This document shows, piece by piece, positions 50,132-58,908 of a DNA stretch of 64,000 nt (the stretch's first letter is position 1; each line of letters starts with the position of its first letter). This DNA comes from Streptomyces coacervatus (lineage in GTDB: Bacteria > Actinomycetota > Actinomycetes > Streptomycetales > Streptomycetaceae): NCBI RefSeq assembly GCF_029223485.1, contig NZ_JARHTP010000019.1, forward strand, positions 186,001 through 250,000, written 5' to 3'. The notes below the pieces were generated by a model, which was not told the origin of the DNA, did no database searches, and saw nothing but the letters and a program-made list of their open reading frames with translations. Both the position numbers and the translations under genes were made by a program.

Positions 50132-50584
50132 GTGACCCACACCAACGACACCCACCCGAACGACGCCCAGACCAACGACACCCTCATCCAGGCAGCCGGC
50201 TGCGTCCTGTGGCGACGCTCCCCGGTCGACGGCGAGCTGGAGATCTGCCTGGTCCACCGGCCGAAATACGACGACTGGTCCCATCCCAAGGGCAAGCTGA
50301 AGCGGGGCGAGGACCACCTGACGGGCGCCCTGCGCGAGGTGGCAGAGGAGTCGGGCTACACGGCGGAACCGGGCGCCGAGCTGACCACCCTGCGCTACTT
50401 CGCCAACGGCCGCCCCAAACAGGTCCGTTACTGGGCGGCCGAGGCGGTCTCCGGCAGCTTCGCCCCCACCACGGAGGTGGACCGCATCCTGTGGCTCTCC
50501 CCCGCCGCCGCCCGCAGCCGGCTGACCCAGTACCGGGACCGCACCCTGGTCGACGAGCTGCTGACGACGCTGCGTCACGCCTGA
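50132..50584 (+). CDS. Nudix hydrolase, MutT-like
   Basis: The 150-aa protein contains a complete Nudix box GKLKRGEDHLTGALREVAEE plus SGY (GX5EX7REVxEExGU). It hydrolyses nucleoside diphosphate-X compounds such as oxidised dGTP or diadenosine or inositol polyphosphates. The start could be GTG 50132 or GTG 50084; an AGGAGG lies upstream of the former. It is the third gene of the ppk operon and overlaps tail-to-tail with a minus-strand gene. Confidence 0.88.
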   Translation: MTHTNDTHPNDAQTNDTLIQAAGCVLWRRSPVDGELEICLVHRPKYDDWSHPKGKLKRGEDHLTGALREVAEESGYTAEPGAELTTLRYFANGRPKQVRYWAAEAVSGSFAPTTEVDRILWLSPAAARSRLTQYRDRTLVDELLTTLRHA

Positions 50585-50757
50585 ACGTTCGCGTGCCCTT
50601 CGGCGTCCGCCCGGGCCTGGCTGCGGGCTCTGCGGGCCGGCCCGCGCCACCCGCAACTGCACCGTGCCATGCAGAACCGGCCCTGTTCGACCGTCGTCGT
50701 GCGATGTTCCTGCTCCGCCACACTGACAACGTTACCCAGCCTCGGTGCTGTGTCCAT
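50575..50757 (-). CDS. Small Cys-containing protein of unknown function
   Basis: The 60-aa protein begins MDTAPRLGNVVSVAEQEHRT and has CMARCSCGWRGPARRARSQA with three Cys and a His near the end (GHANVQA), suggesting a small metal-binding fold. It is convergent with the Nudix gene with a 10-bp overlap. I recall this as conserved in Streptomyces; the role is unknown. Confidence 0.7.
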   Translation of the reverse strand: MDTAPRLGNVVSVAEQEHRTTTVEQGRFCMARCSCGWRGPARRARSQARADAEGHANVQA

Positions 50758-50871
50758 CAGCTGCCTCCGGCAGCGGGCCTGGTATGAGCGTGACGGCCCC
50801 ACCCACCCGTCGTTATCCGGAACGACAGGGGGCCCGTGACGGACGTACCACCGGCTGGGGGTAGGCAGGCG

Positions 50872-51702
50872 ATGGCGGAGCGGCAGCACAGGGGGACGGT
50901 CTTCACGGCGGGGCTCATGATCTGTGTCTGCATGGGGGCCGGCGGCTGCTCCGGCACCGGGTCCGCCGCCGAGGACCCCCGCGCCTCCGACCCCGTCGAG
51001 ACCCTCCACCGGGCCGCCGACACCCTGGTGGCCGCGGGCAGTTCAAAGGCCACCACATCGATGGAGATGGCCATCGGCGGCACCCGCGTCACCATCCGCG
51101 GCGAGGGAGACTACGACTACCACCGGCAGCTCGGCCGGCTGAAGGTGCAGCTCCCGCAGAACCCGGCCGGCACCGCCGACCACCGCCCGATCACCGAACT
51201 CCTCGCGCCCGGCGCCCTGTTCATGAAGAACCGGGGCGCGGGGGTGCCCGCCGACAAGTGGGTACGGGTCGACACGACCACCCTCTCCGACGGCAACCTG
51301 GTGACCGGCGGCGCCACCGACCCCTATGCCGCAGCCGAGTTGCTGCGCGGAACGCGGACGGCGACGTATGTCGGCCGGACCGAGCTGGCCGGTGTCGAGG
51401 TGCGGCACTACCGCGGCACCGCCGATCTCGCGCTGGCGGCGAAGGGCGCGTCGAAAGGCATCGGGGAGTCACTCGCCGCGGCGGCGAAAGGGTTCGCCAC
51501 GGCCGAGGTTCCGTTCGACGTCTACCTCGACGACCAGGGCCGCATCCGCAAGATCCGGCACCGGTTCAGCTTTGTCAACGGCCTCCAGAAGGGCACCGTC
51601 GCGGTCGCCTCGACGACGCTGCTGTACGACTTCGGGGCCCCCGTCGACGTACGCTTGCCGGCCTCGAAGGACATCTACGCAGGGAAGATCGCCGAGCAGT
51701 GA
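50872..51702 (+). CDS. Putative lipoprotein (LppX/LprG-like)
   Basis: The 276-aa protein has a lipoprotein signal (TVFTAGLMICVCMGAGGC) with Cys26 as acylation site, then a mainly beta domain with alternating strands (ATTSMEMAIGGTRVTIRGEG; FDVYLDDQGRIRKIRHRFSF). The layout resembles LppX/LprG-type lipid carriers, though identity is uncertain. The frame is open to GTG 50836; the ATG at 50872 gives a normal signal length. Confidence 0.78.
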   Translation: MAERQHRGTVFTAGLMICVCMGAGGCSGTGSAAEDPRASDPVETLHRAADTLVAAGSSKATTSMEMAIGGTRVTIRGEGDYDYHRQLGRLKVQLPQNPAGTADHRPITELLAPGALFMKNRGAGVPADKWVRVDTTTLSDGNLVTGGATDPYAAAELLRGTRTATYVGRTELAGVEVRHYRGTADLALAAKGASKGIGESLAAAAKGFATAEVPFDVYLDDQGRIRKIRHRFSFVNGLQKGTVAVASTTLLYDFGAPVDVRLPASKDIYAGKIAEQ

Positions 51703-51823
51703 GCAGCAGAGTGGGCCCTGCCCGAGGATGACTGAGGAGCGTCAAGAACTAGCCCGTCCGTGCCATGCGCGGTGTGTAGGCCGCTCCCTACTCTAGGAAG
51801 TCGGTAACGGCAGAGATGAGGTG

Positions 51824-51997
51824 ATGCACGTGGCTCCGGTCGGCGGTACGGCAGTTCAGGACCACGTGGCCCTCGCCGAGATCGAGCTGTGCGGAGAGCT
51901 GATCATCGCGGCCTCGGCCGCGGAGCACCGGCTCAGCCTTGAGAGCATCGACGAGGTGCTGAAAGTGACCGAAGAGCGCGAGGCCTCCGGCGACTAG
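51824..51997 (+). CDS. 57-aa protein of unknown function
   Basis: The frame runs MHVAPVGGTAVQDHVALAEI to REASGD. ATG 51824 has GAGG close by; GTG 51830 has better spacing and would give 55 aa. The C-terminal LSLESIDEVLKVTEE forms an amphipathic helix. Codon usage is GC3-rich. No family was recognised. Confidence 0.65.
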   Translation: MHVAPVGGTAVQDHVALAEIELCGELIIAASAAEHRLSLESIDEVLKVTEEREASGD

Positions 51998-52021
51998 CCG
52001 GAGGCCCCCCTTAGGGCCTGT

Positions 52022-52351
52022 TCACGTGCGCAGCATCCGGGCGATCGCCTTCGTCGCCTCGTCGACCTTGGCGTCGATCTCGTCACCGCCCCTGACGGCG
52101 GCATCGGCGACGCAGTGCCGCAGGTGTTCCTCCAGGAGCTGCAGCGCGAAGGACTGCAGGGCCTTGGTGGAGGCTGACACCTGGGTGAGTATGTCGATGC
52201 AGTAGACGTCCTCGTCGACCATCCGCTGCAGGCCGCGGATCTGGCCCTCGATACGGCGCAGGCGCTTGAGGTGCTCGTCCTTCTGCTTGTGGTAGCCGTG
52301 CGTGCCCGGTGTGGAGGGCGCATCCGCGCCGGCCGCCTCGGTGGTCGTCAT
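52022..52351 (-). CDS. csoR: CsoR-family copper-sensing repressor
   Basis: The 109-aa four-helix protein has the Cys-His-Cys copper site: Cys in VYCIDILTQ, then HLRHC supplying His and Cys with the spacing H-x3-C. DUF156/CsoR repressors release DNA upon binding Cu(I). It is preceded by a perfect palindromic operator, so it probably autoregulates. No copper pump gene is adjacent, so its other targets lie elsewhere. Confidence 0.9.
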   Translation of the reverse strand: MTTTEAAGADAPSTPGTHGYHKQKDEHLKRLRRIEGQIRGLQRMVDEDVYCIDILTQVSASTKALQSFALQLLEEHLRHCVADAAVRGGDEIDAKVDEATKAIARMLRT

Positions 52352-52365
52352 CGCGTCCTCCAGAC

Positions 52366-52386
52366 ATATACCCCTAGTGGGTATAT
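52366..52386. promoter_or_regulatory. CsoR-type operator ATATACCC-CTAGT-GGGTATAT
   Basis: ATATACCC and GGGTATAT are exact reverse complements flanking CTAGT, which matches the known CsoR operator core TACCCCnnnnGGGGTA-like type. It lies 15 bp before the csoR start on the minus side and 150 bp before the PhoU-like gene on the plus side. Confidence 0.85.
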
Positions 52387-52539
52387 CGTAACGAACTTTG
52401 CTGGGTATAGGGCCCTTGGTATGCCCCCCTGCTGATCACTTTGCCCGATGGGCGACACTGGGGGACGGCCCATTAGCCGTGGCCGGATGATGCGCCTAGC
52501 ATCAGCCTGACCGAAACCGAAGCACCCCGAGGACCCCAC

Positions 52540-53160
52540 GTGCGCTTTCGTCTGACCCCCAGGGAGACGAGCTTCTATGACATGTTCGCCGCATCCGCGG
52601 ACAACATCGTCACGGGCTCCAAGCTCCTGATGGAACTGCTCGGGGCGGACGCACCTGCCCGGGCCGAGATCGCAGAGCGTATGCGGGCCGCGGAACACGC
52701 AGGTGACGACGCCACGCATGCGATCTTCCACCAGCTGAACTCCTCCTTCATCACGCCCTTCGACCGCGAGGACATCTACTCCCTCGCATCGTCCCTCGAC
52801 GACATCATGGACTTCATGGAGGAGGCCGTCGATCTCGTCGTCCTCTACAACGTCGAGGAACTCCCCAAGGGCGTCGAGCAGCAGATCGAGGTCCTTGCGC
52901 GGGCGGCCGAGCTGACGGCCGAGGCCATGCCGAACCTCCGCACACTGGACAATCTGACCGAGTACTGGATCGAGGTCAACCGCCTGGAGAACCAGGCCGA
53001 CCAGATCCACCGCAAGCTCCTCGCCCATCTCTTCAACGGCAAGTACGACGCCATCGAGGTGCTCAAGCTCAAGCAGATCGTGGACGTGCTGGAAGAGGCA
53101 GCCGACGCCTTCGAGCACGTGGCGAACACGGTGGAGACCATCGCCGTCAAGGAGTCCTGA
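52540..53160 (+). CDS. PhoU-like (DUF47) phosphate transport regulator
   Basis: The 206-aa all-helical protein has the DUF47 pattern FYDMFAASADNIVTGSKLLM ... DREDIYSLASSLDDIMDFME with acidic metal-binding motifs. DUF47 proteins regularly precede Pit transporters and modulate them. The GTG at 52540 follows GAGGACC. It is 7 bp upstream of the pit gene. Confidence 0.9.
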   Translation: MRFRLTPRETSFYDMFAASADNIVTGSKLLMELLGADAPARAEIAERMRAAEHAGDDATHAIFHQLNSSFITPFDREDIYSLASSLDDIMDFMEEAVDLVVLYNVEELPKGVEQQIEVLARAAELTAEAMPNLRTLDNLTEYWIEVNRLENQADQIHRKLLAHLFNGKYDAIEVLKLKQIVDVLEEAADAFEHVANTVETIAVKES

Positions 53161-53167
53161 GCCCTTC

Positions 53168-54166
53168 ATGGACACCTTCGCTCTGGTCGTGACCATCGCG
53201 GTCGCGCTCTTCTTCACGTATACGAACGGCTTCCACGACTCGGCGAACGCGATTGCTACGTCGGTGTCGACGCGGGCGCTGACCCCGCGAGCGGCCCTGG
53301 CGATGGCCGCGGCGATGAACCTGCTGGGTGCGTTCCTCGGCAACGGTGTGGCCAAGACGGTCAGTGAGGGCCTGATCGAGACGCCGGAAGGCTCCAGGGG
53401 GATGGGCATCCTCTTCGCGGCGCTCACCGGCGCGATCGTCTGGAACCTGATCACCTGGTACTTCGGTCTGCCCTCCTCTTCCTCCCACGCGCTCTTCGGT
53501 GGCCTGGTCGGCGCGGCGCTCGCGGGCGGCACCGAAGTGCTCTGGAACGGCGTCCTCGACAAGGTCGTCATCCCGATGTTCGTCTCGCCGATGGTCGGCC
53601 TGCTCGTCGGCTACCTGGTGATGCTGGCGATCATGTGGATCTTCCGTCGGTCCAACCCGCACAAGGCCAAGCGCGGTTTCCGCATCGCCCAGACCGTCTC
53701 TGCGGCGGGCATGGCGCTGGGCCACGGCCTTCAGGACGCCCAGAAGACGATGGGCGTGGTCGTGATGGCACTGGTCATTTCCGGCCACCAGACCTTCGCC
53801 GATCCGATCCCGGTGTGGGTGAAGATCGTCTGCGCGGTGATGCTGTCGCTCGGCACGTACGCCGGCGGCTGGCGGATCATGCGCACGCTGGGGCGGAAGA
53901 TCATCGAATTGGATCCGCCGCAGGGTTTCGCGGCCGAGACCACCGGTGCGTCGATCATGTTCACCACGGCCTACATCTTCAAGGCCCCCATCTCGACGAC
54001 CCACGTCATCACCTCGGCCATCATGGGTGTCGGTGCGACGAAGCGCGTGAACGCGGTCCGCTGGGGCGTGGCCAAGAACATCGTCATGGGCTGGTTCATC
54101 ACGATGCCGGCGGCGGCGCTGGTGGCGGCGGGGGCGTTCGGCGTCGTGAACCTGGCGTTCCTGTAG
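53168..54166 (+). CDS. pit: Low-affinity inorganic phosphate transporter, Pit family
   Basis: The 332-aa protein has about ten membrane helices and both Pit signatures: TNGFHDSANAIATSVSTRAL near residue 19 and SGHQTF/PISTTHVITSAIMGVG in the C-terminal repeat. It carries metal-phosphate with protons. Two adjacent phosphate systems (Pit and Pst) cover high and low phosphate. Confidence 0.94.
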   Translation: MDTFALVVTIAVALFFTYTNGFHDSANAIATSVSTRALTPRAALAMAAAMNLLGAFLGNGVAKTVSEGLIETPEGSRGMGILFAALTGAIVWNLITWYFGLPSSSSHALFGGLVGAALAGGTEVLWNGVLDKVVIPMFVSPMVGLLVGYLVMLAIMWIFRRSNPHKAKRGFRIAQTVSAAGMALGHGLQDAQKTMGVVVMALVISGHQTFADPIPVWVKIVCAVMLSLGTYAGGWRIMRTLGRKIIELDPPQGFAAETTGASIMFTTAYIFKAPISTTHVITSAIMGVGATKRVNAVRWGVAKNIVMGWFITMPAAALVAAGAFGVVNLAFL

Positions 54167-54191
54167 GCGTTTCCTCGCCCCCGGACCCCCG

Positions 54192-54260
54192 CTCCTCAAA
54201 CGCCGGAGGGGCTGAATTCAGCTCAGCCCATCTCAGCCCGTCCGGCGTTTGAGGACGAGG
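54192..54260. repeat. Dispersed repeat family 2, two inverted copies (copies 3 and 4)
   Basis: CTCCTCAAACGCCGGAGGGG with CTGA at 54192-54214 faces AGCCCGTCCGGCGTTTGAGG then ACGAG at 54236-54259, both related to copies 1 and 2. Together they form a large imperfect hairpin downstream of pit. Confidence 0.8.
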
Positions 54261-54339
54261 CCCTTCGGGCCGAAGCGGGGGTCTGGGGGCGGCAGCCCCC
54301 AGGGACGGCAACCCCCACGCAGCCGCAGACAACGACGAC

Positions 54340-54373
54340 GGGCCCGCCCCCGGGAGCCAGGGGCGGGCCCTTT
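54340..54373. terminator. Bidirectional terminator between pit and pstB
   Basis: GGGCCCGCCCC (54340-54350) pairs exactly with GGGGCGGGCCC (54360-54370), followed by TTT on the plus strand. It separates convergent operons. Confidence 0.85.
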
Positions 54374-54425
54374 ATCGTCCCCGCGGTGGCACCGCCATGC
54401 AGCACCGCGAGGGGTCCGTACCGGC

Positions 54426-55202
54426 CTAGCCGAAGCGCCCGGAGATGTAGTCCTCCGTCGCCTGCACCGACGGGTTGGAGAAGATCCGCTCCGTGTCGTC
54501 GATCTCGATCAGCTTGCCGGGCTGCCCGACCGCCGCCAGGTTGAAGAAGGCCGTACGGTCCGAGACACGCGCCGCCTGCTGCATGTTGTGCGTCACGATG
54601 ACGATCGTGAACCGTTCCTTCAGCTCACCGATCAGGTCCTCGATGGCGAGGGTGGAGATCGGGTCCAGGGCGGAGCAGGGCTCGTCCATGAGCAGGACCT
54701 TCGGCTCGACAGCGATCGCCCGCGCGATGCACAGCCGCTGCTGCTGACCACCGGACAGACCCGAACCGGGCTTGTTCAGACGGTCCTTGACCTCGTTCCA
54801 GAGGTTCGCGCCCTTGAGGGACTTCTCGACGACGTCCGCGAGCTCGCTCTTCTTGTACGAGCCGTTCAGGCGCAGACCGGCCGCGACGTTGTCGAACACG
54901 GACATCGTGGGGAACGGGTTCGGGCGCTGGAAGACCATGCCGACCTCACGCCGCACGGCCACCGGGTCGACCCCGGCGCCGTACAGGTTCTCGTCGTCGA
55001 GCATGACCTTGCCCTCGACCCGGCCGCCCGACGTGACCTCGTGCATCCGGTTCAGGGTGCGCAGGAACGTGGACTTGCCGCAGCCGGACGGGCCGATGAA
55101 GGCCGTGACGGTACGGGGCTCGACGGTCATCGAGATGTCCTCGATGGCCCGGAAGGAGCCGTAGTAGGCGCTGAGGCCGCTTACATCGATTCGCTTGGCC
55201 AT
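54426..55202 (-). CDS. pstB: Phosphate ABC transporter ATPase
   Basis: The 258-aa ATPase has Walker A GPSGCGKST, Q-loop VFQRPNPFP, signature LSGGQQQRLCIARAIA, Walker B LLMDEPCSALDP and H-loop VTHNMQQA, all typical of PstB. It energises phosphate import by PstCA. It begins 44 bp after pstA. An ATTATTACTTC stretch precedes the ATG. Confidence 0.96.
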   Translation of the reverse strand: MAKRIDVSGLSAYYGSFRAIEDISMTVEPRTVTAFIGPSGCGKSTFLRTLNRMHEVTSGGRVEGKVMLDDENLYGAGVDPVAVRREVGMVFQRPNPFPTMSVFDNVAAGLRLNGSYKKSELADVVEKSLKGANLWNEVKDRLNKPGSGLSGGQQQRLCIARAIAVEPKVLLMDEPCSALDPISTLAIEDLIGELKERFTIVIVTHNMQQAARVSDRTAFFNLAAVGQPGKLIEIDDTERIFSNPSVQATEDYISGRFG

Positions 55203-55246
55203 GATTATTACTTCACTTCCAGAATTCTCGGTCGCCAGTGGCCGCG

Positions 55247-56302
55247 TCAGCGACCGGTCTTCGGGGCCTTCCAGCGGGCGATGCCGCGGGCCACCAGGTT
55301 CAGGATCATCACGAAGGCGATCAGCGTGAGCGAGGCCGCCCAGGCCCTGTCGTACGACGCGTCCGCGCCTGCCGCGTACTGCTGATAGATGTACAGCGGC
55401 AGCGACTGCTGCGCACCCTCGAACGGGTTGTTGTTGATGAACCGGTTGCCGAACACCAGCAGCAGCACCGGAGCCGTCTCACCCGTGATACGGGCGATGG
55501 ACAGCATGATGCCGGTCATGATGCCGCCGATGGAGGTCGGCAGGACCACCTTCAGGATGGTGCGCCACTTCGGGACACCGAGCGCCAGGGAGGCTTCGCG
55601 CAGCTCGTTCGGGACGAGCTTGAGCATCTCCTCCGTGGAGCGCACGACCACCGGCATCATCAGGATGGCCAGGGCCAGCGAACCGGCGAAGCCGAAGGGC
55701 TCCATCTTGAAGATCAGCATGAGGCTGAGGATGAACAGACCCGCGACGATCGACGGGACACCCGTCATCACGTCGACGAAGAAGGTGACGGCCCGGGCGA
55801 GCTTGCCCCGGCCGTACTCGACCAGGTAGATCGCGGTGAGGATGCCGACCGGCGCGGCGATCAGCGTGGCGAGGGCGACCTGCTCCAGGCTGCCGATGAT
55901 GGCGTGGTAGATGCCACCGCCCGGCTGGGAGTCGGCGACGATGCCCATCGAGTGGGTCAGGAAGTAGACGTTGAGGACCTTCACACCGCGCGAGATGGTC
56001 ACCCACACCAGGGAGACCAGCGGGACCACGGCGATCAGGAAGGCCACCCAGACCAGGGCGGTCGCGATGCGGTCCTTGGCCTGACGGCGGCCCTCGACGC
56101 TCGCGGCGATGGCGTACGTGGCGACGAGGAAGATCAGCCCGGCGATCAGGCCCCACTGGACCTTGCTGTCGAGGCCCGCGGCGAGGCCGATGCCGACGGC
56201 CACGGCCACGGAGCCGGCGGCGATCGCCCAGGGCGACCACTTCGGCAGGCTGGCGCCGCGCAGCGTGCTGGCGGGCTTTTCGGCGATGGCGGCGTGGCTC
56301 AT
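55247..56302 (-). CDS. pstA: Phosphate ABC transporter permease PstA
   Basis: The 351-aa permease has six or more helices with the PstA/BPD permease EAA loop (LVPNELREASLALGVPKWRT). The start overlaps the pstC stop (ATGA). It has an N-terminal extension of about 60 residues with two extra hydrophobic segments before the core, as in actinomycete PstA. Confidence 0.95.
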   Translation of the reverse strand: MSHAAIAEKPASTLRGASLPKWSPWAIAAGSVAVAVGIGLAAGLDSKVQWGLIAGLIFLVATYAIAASVEGRRQAKDRIATALVWVAFLIAVVPLVSLVWVTISRGVKVLNVYFLTHSMGIVADSQPGGGIYHAIIGSLEQVALATLIAAPVGILTAIYLVEYGRGKLARAVTFFVDVMTGVPSIVAGLFILSLMLIFKMEPFGFAGSLALAILMMPVVVRSTEEMLKLVPNELREASLALGVPKWRTILKVVLPTSIGGIMTGIMLSIARITGETAPVLLLVFGNRFINNNPFEGAQQSLPLYIYQQYAAGADASYDRAWAASLTLIAFVMILNLVARGIARWKAPKTGR

Positions 56303-57303
56303 GCGTTGGCCCCCGAGTACTCCGCACGGCGAGCGATGATCATGCGAGCCGCGCCGTTGACCAGCAGTGTGATGACGAACAGGACCAGACCGGAGGCGAT
56401 CAGCGCGTCACGGCCGAACTCGGTCGCCTCGCCGAACTTGCTGGCGATGTTCTGGGCGAAGGTGCCACCGCCCGGGTTGAGCAGGCTGCCGTGGATGAGG
56501 AAGTCCGGGGAGAGCACGGTGGCAACGGCCATCGTCTCGCCGAGCGCACGGCCGAGGCCGAGCATCGAGGCGGAGATCACACCGGAGCGGCCGAAGGGCA
56601 GGACGGCCATGCGAATGACCTCCCAGCGCGTGGCGCCGAGGGCCAGGGCCGCTTCCTCGTGCATCTGCGGGACCTGGCGGAAGACCTCGCGGCTCACATT
56701 GGTGATGATCGGCAGGATCATGATCGCGAGCAGGATGCCGACGGTGAGCATCGAGCGCGGGGCGCCCTGGTCCCAGGAGAACAGGCCGGTCCAGCCGAAG
56801 TAGTCGTTCAGCCAGCCGAAGAGGCCGTTCATGTGCGGTACGAGGATCAGCGCGCCCCAGAGGCCGTAGACGATGGACGGCACGGCGGCGAGCAGGTCGA
56901 TCACATACGCGATGGGACCGCTCAGCCTGCGCGGGGCGTAGTGCGTGAGGAACAGCGCGATCGCGACGGCGATCGGCACGGCCAGGACCATGGCGATGAT
57001 CGAGGAGACCACCGTGCCGTAGGCCAGGACCGCGATACCGAAGACCGGCGGGATCGACGTGGCGTTCCAGTCGAAGGTGGTGAGGAAGTTCCCGTGGTCC
57101 TTGCTGATCGCGAGGGAGGCGCGGTAGGTGAGGAAGACCGCGATCGCGGCCATGATCACCAACAGGAAGATGCCCGACCCACGGGACAGACCGAGGAAGA
57201 TCCGGTCACCGGGTCGGGTGGCACCGCGAGCTGCGCGCTTCTGCTCGGCGGAGGACTGGGGGGCGGGGGGTGGTGTGTCAGTTATCTCTGTAGATGTGTC
57301 CAT
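56299..57303 (-). CDS. pstC: Phosphate ABC transporter permease PstC
   Basis: The 334-aa permease has six helices and the EAA loop (PQMHEEAALALGATRWEVIR). The ATG at 57303 follows GGAGA at good spacing. A 38-aa Pro/Thr-rich cytoplasmic tail precedes the first helix. It is separated from pstS by a strong hairpin. Confidence 0.95.
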   Translation of the reverse strand: MDTSTEITDTPPPAPQSSAEQKRAARGATRPGDRIFLGLSRGSGIFLLVIMAAIAVFLTYRASLAISKDHGNFLTTFDWNATSIPPVFGIAVLAYGTVVSSIIAMVLAVPIAVAIALFLTHYAPRRLSGPIAYVIDLLAAVPSIVYGLWGALILVPHMNGLFGWLNDYFGWTGLFSWDQGAPRSMLTVGILLAIMILPIITNVSREVFRQVPQMHEEAALALGATRWEVIRMAVLPFGRSGVISASMLGLGRALGETMAVATVLSPDFLIHGSLLNPGGGTFAQNIASKFGEATEFGRDALIASGLVLFVITLLVNGAARMIIARRAEYSGANA

Positions 57304-57395
57304 CGGGTTCTCCGGTCTGCGGAACCGCACGTGGAGTGCGGCTCTGCGAAGCCGTACGCGATGTACGGCTCATGGCGGCGGTGCACCGGACGGTA

Positions 57396-57433
57396 CGGTC
57401 CGGTCCCGGGTTTTGAGGCCCGGGACCGGACCG
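57396..57433 (-). terminator. Perfect hairpin between pstS and pstC
   Basis: A 15-bp exact stem (CGGTCCGGTCCCGGG with CCCGGGACCGGACCG) encloses TTTTGAGG. There is no U-tract on the minus strand, so partial termination or 3'-end protection of pstS mRNA is likelier than full termination. This would give more PstS than PstCAB. Confidence 0.8.
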
Positions 57434-57441
57434 CACTCAAA

Positions 57442-58569
57442 TCAGCTCAGGCCCTCGATGGTGGTGCGGACCTTGGCGATGATGTCGGCGGGGACGGGGG
57501 CGTACTTCAGGTTGGGCAGAAGGGCCTGGCCGTCCTCGGAGGCGATGTAGCGCAGGAACGCCTTGGTGGCGGGCAGGGTGTCCGCCTTGTTGCCCTTGTC
57601 GCAGACGATCTCGTACGTGACCAGGGTGATCGGGTAGGCGCCGTCGGCCTTGGTCGCGTAGTTCAGCTGGAGCGACAGGTCCTTGCCCGTGCCCACGACC
57701 TTCGCGTCGGCGATGGCCTTGGTGGCGCTGTCGCTGCTGGGCGCGACCGGGGCGCTGGCACCGGTGTTGATGCTGGCGGCCTTCACACCGTCGGTGACGT
57801 ACGACAGCTCGAAGTAGCCGATGGCGCCGTTGGTCTGCTTGACCTGGGCGGCCACACCGGAGGACTGCGCGGCGGACTGGCCGCCCTTGGCCTGCCAGGC
57901 CTTACCGCCGGAGTACTTCCAGTTGTCGGGCGTCGCGGCGATGAGGTACTTGGTGAAGTTGTCCGTGGAGCCGGACTCGTCCGAGCGGTGGAACGCCTGG
58001 ATCTTGAGGTCGGGGAGCTTCACGCCCTTGTTCAGCGCGGCGATCGCCGGGTCGTTCCACTTGGTGATCTTGCTATCGAAGATCTTCGCAATGGTCGGAG
58101 CGTCCAGGACCAGGTTGTCCACGCCGGACAGGTTGTAGCCGAGCGCGATCGGGCCGCCGACCATCGGAAGGTCGATGCCCTGGCCGCCGGAGCAGACCTT
58201 CTTGGAAGCGGCGACAGCGTCGGGCTTCAGAGCCGAGTCGGAACCCGCGAAGGCGAGCTGGCCCTGGGTGAAGGAGGTGACACCCGCACCGGAGCCGCCG
58301 GCCTTGTAGTTGATCTGCACGCCACAGGCCTTGGAGAACTGCGCCACCCACGCGTCGATCGCGTTCTTCTGCGCGGACGAGCCGTCGGAGAGCAGCTGGC
58401 CCTTGGCGTTGTCGCACTTGATCGAGCTGGCGTTGCCGGTGGACGACGCGCTGGCGCCGCCGCTGCTGCTGCTGGTGTCGTCCGAGCCGCACGCCGTGAG
58501 GACCAGGGCGCCCGACGCGGCGATGGCACCGAGGGCGATGGCCCGCCGATTCATGCGCTGAAGCTTCAC
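57442..58569 (-). CDS. pstS: Phosphate-binding lipoprotein PstS
   Basis: The 375-aa protein has a lipoprotein signal (GALVLTAC) then a phosphate-binding fold with GSSAQKNAIDAWV, GSGAGVTSFTQGQLAFAGSD and SDESGSTDNFTKYL, whose Ser/Thr/Asp residues contact phosphate. GTG 58569 (VKLQRMNRR) is taken as start; ATG 58554 is possible. Expression should be PhoP-dependent given the PHO box. Confidence 0.96.
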   Translation of the reverse strand: MKLQRMNRRAIALGAIAASGALVLTACGSDDTSSSSGGASASSTGNASSIKCDNAKGQLLSDGSSAQKNAIDAWVAQFSKACGVQINYKAGGSGAGVTSFTQGQLAFAGSDSALKPDAVAASKKVCSGGQGIDLPMVGGPIALGYNLSGVDNLVLDAPTIAKIFDSKITKWNDPAIAALNKGVKLPDLKIQAFHRSDESGSTDNFTKYLIAATPDNWKYSGGKAWQAKGGQSAAQSSGVAAQVKQTNGAIGYFELSYVTDGVKAASINTGASAPVAPSSDSATKAIADAKVVGTGKDLSLQLNYATKADGAYPITLVTYEIVCDKGNKADTLPATKAFLRYIASEDGQALLPNLKYAPVPADIIAKVRTTIEGLS

Positions 58570-58683
58570 TTGAAAGAGTTCCTTCCAGGAGCCGCCGTCC
58601 TGAATCCGGCGGCGTGCGGAGTCGAAGTCCCGGCGACGGAGGTCACGCCCCTCCCGAGGGACGGCCCGCGTCGCGTAAGGCTG

Positions 58684-58739
58684 AAATTAGGCAGATCAAG
58701 TGAAGCCGCCGCTGGCCGTAAATGAACGGAAGGTGAACC
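58684..58739 (-). promoter_or_regulatory. pstS promoter with PHO box
   Basis: Reading on the minus strand, two 11-base direct repeats GGTTCACCTTC and CGTTCATTTAC (58739-58718) match the PhoP-binding direct repeat (GTTCA core). A third weaker repeat, GCTTCACTTGA, follows, then TAATTT (58689-58684) as a -10 candidate. The remaining parts of 58570-58908 hold the untranslated leader and the divergent oxidase promoter; no gene is seen there. Confidence 0.85.
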
Positions 58740-58908
58740 CCTGCGGACGGTGTGGTTAGGTCACGGAATGCTCACGGGGAGAGCACACGAAGGTTCCGGC
58801 GCTACGGTGACAGTTCCAGATCCACGGTGACACAGGAGTGACACTTCCGCTGGAACCCGTGTGGTCGGCGAGCCGTCTCGTTCCCCGAGAGCAATCGGGA
58901 GGCGGAAC

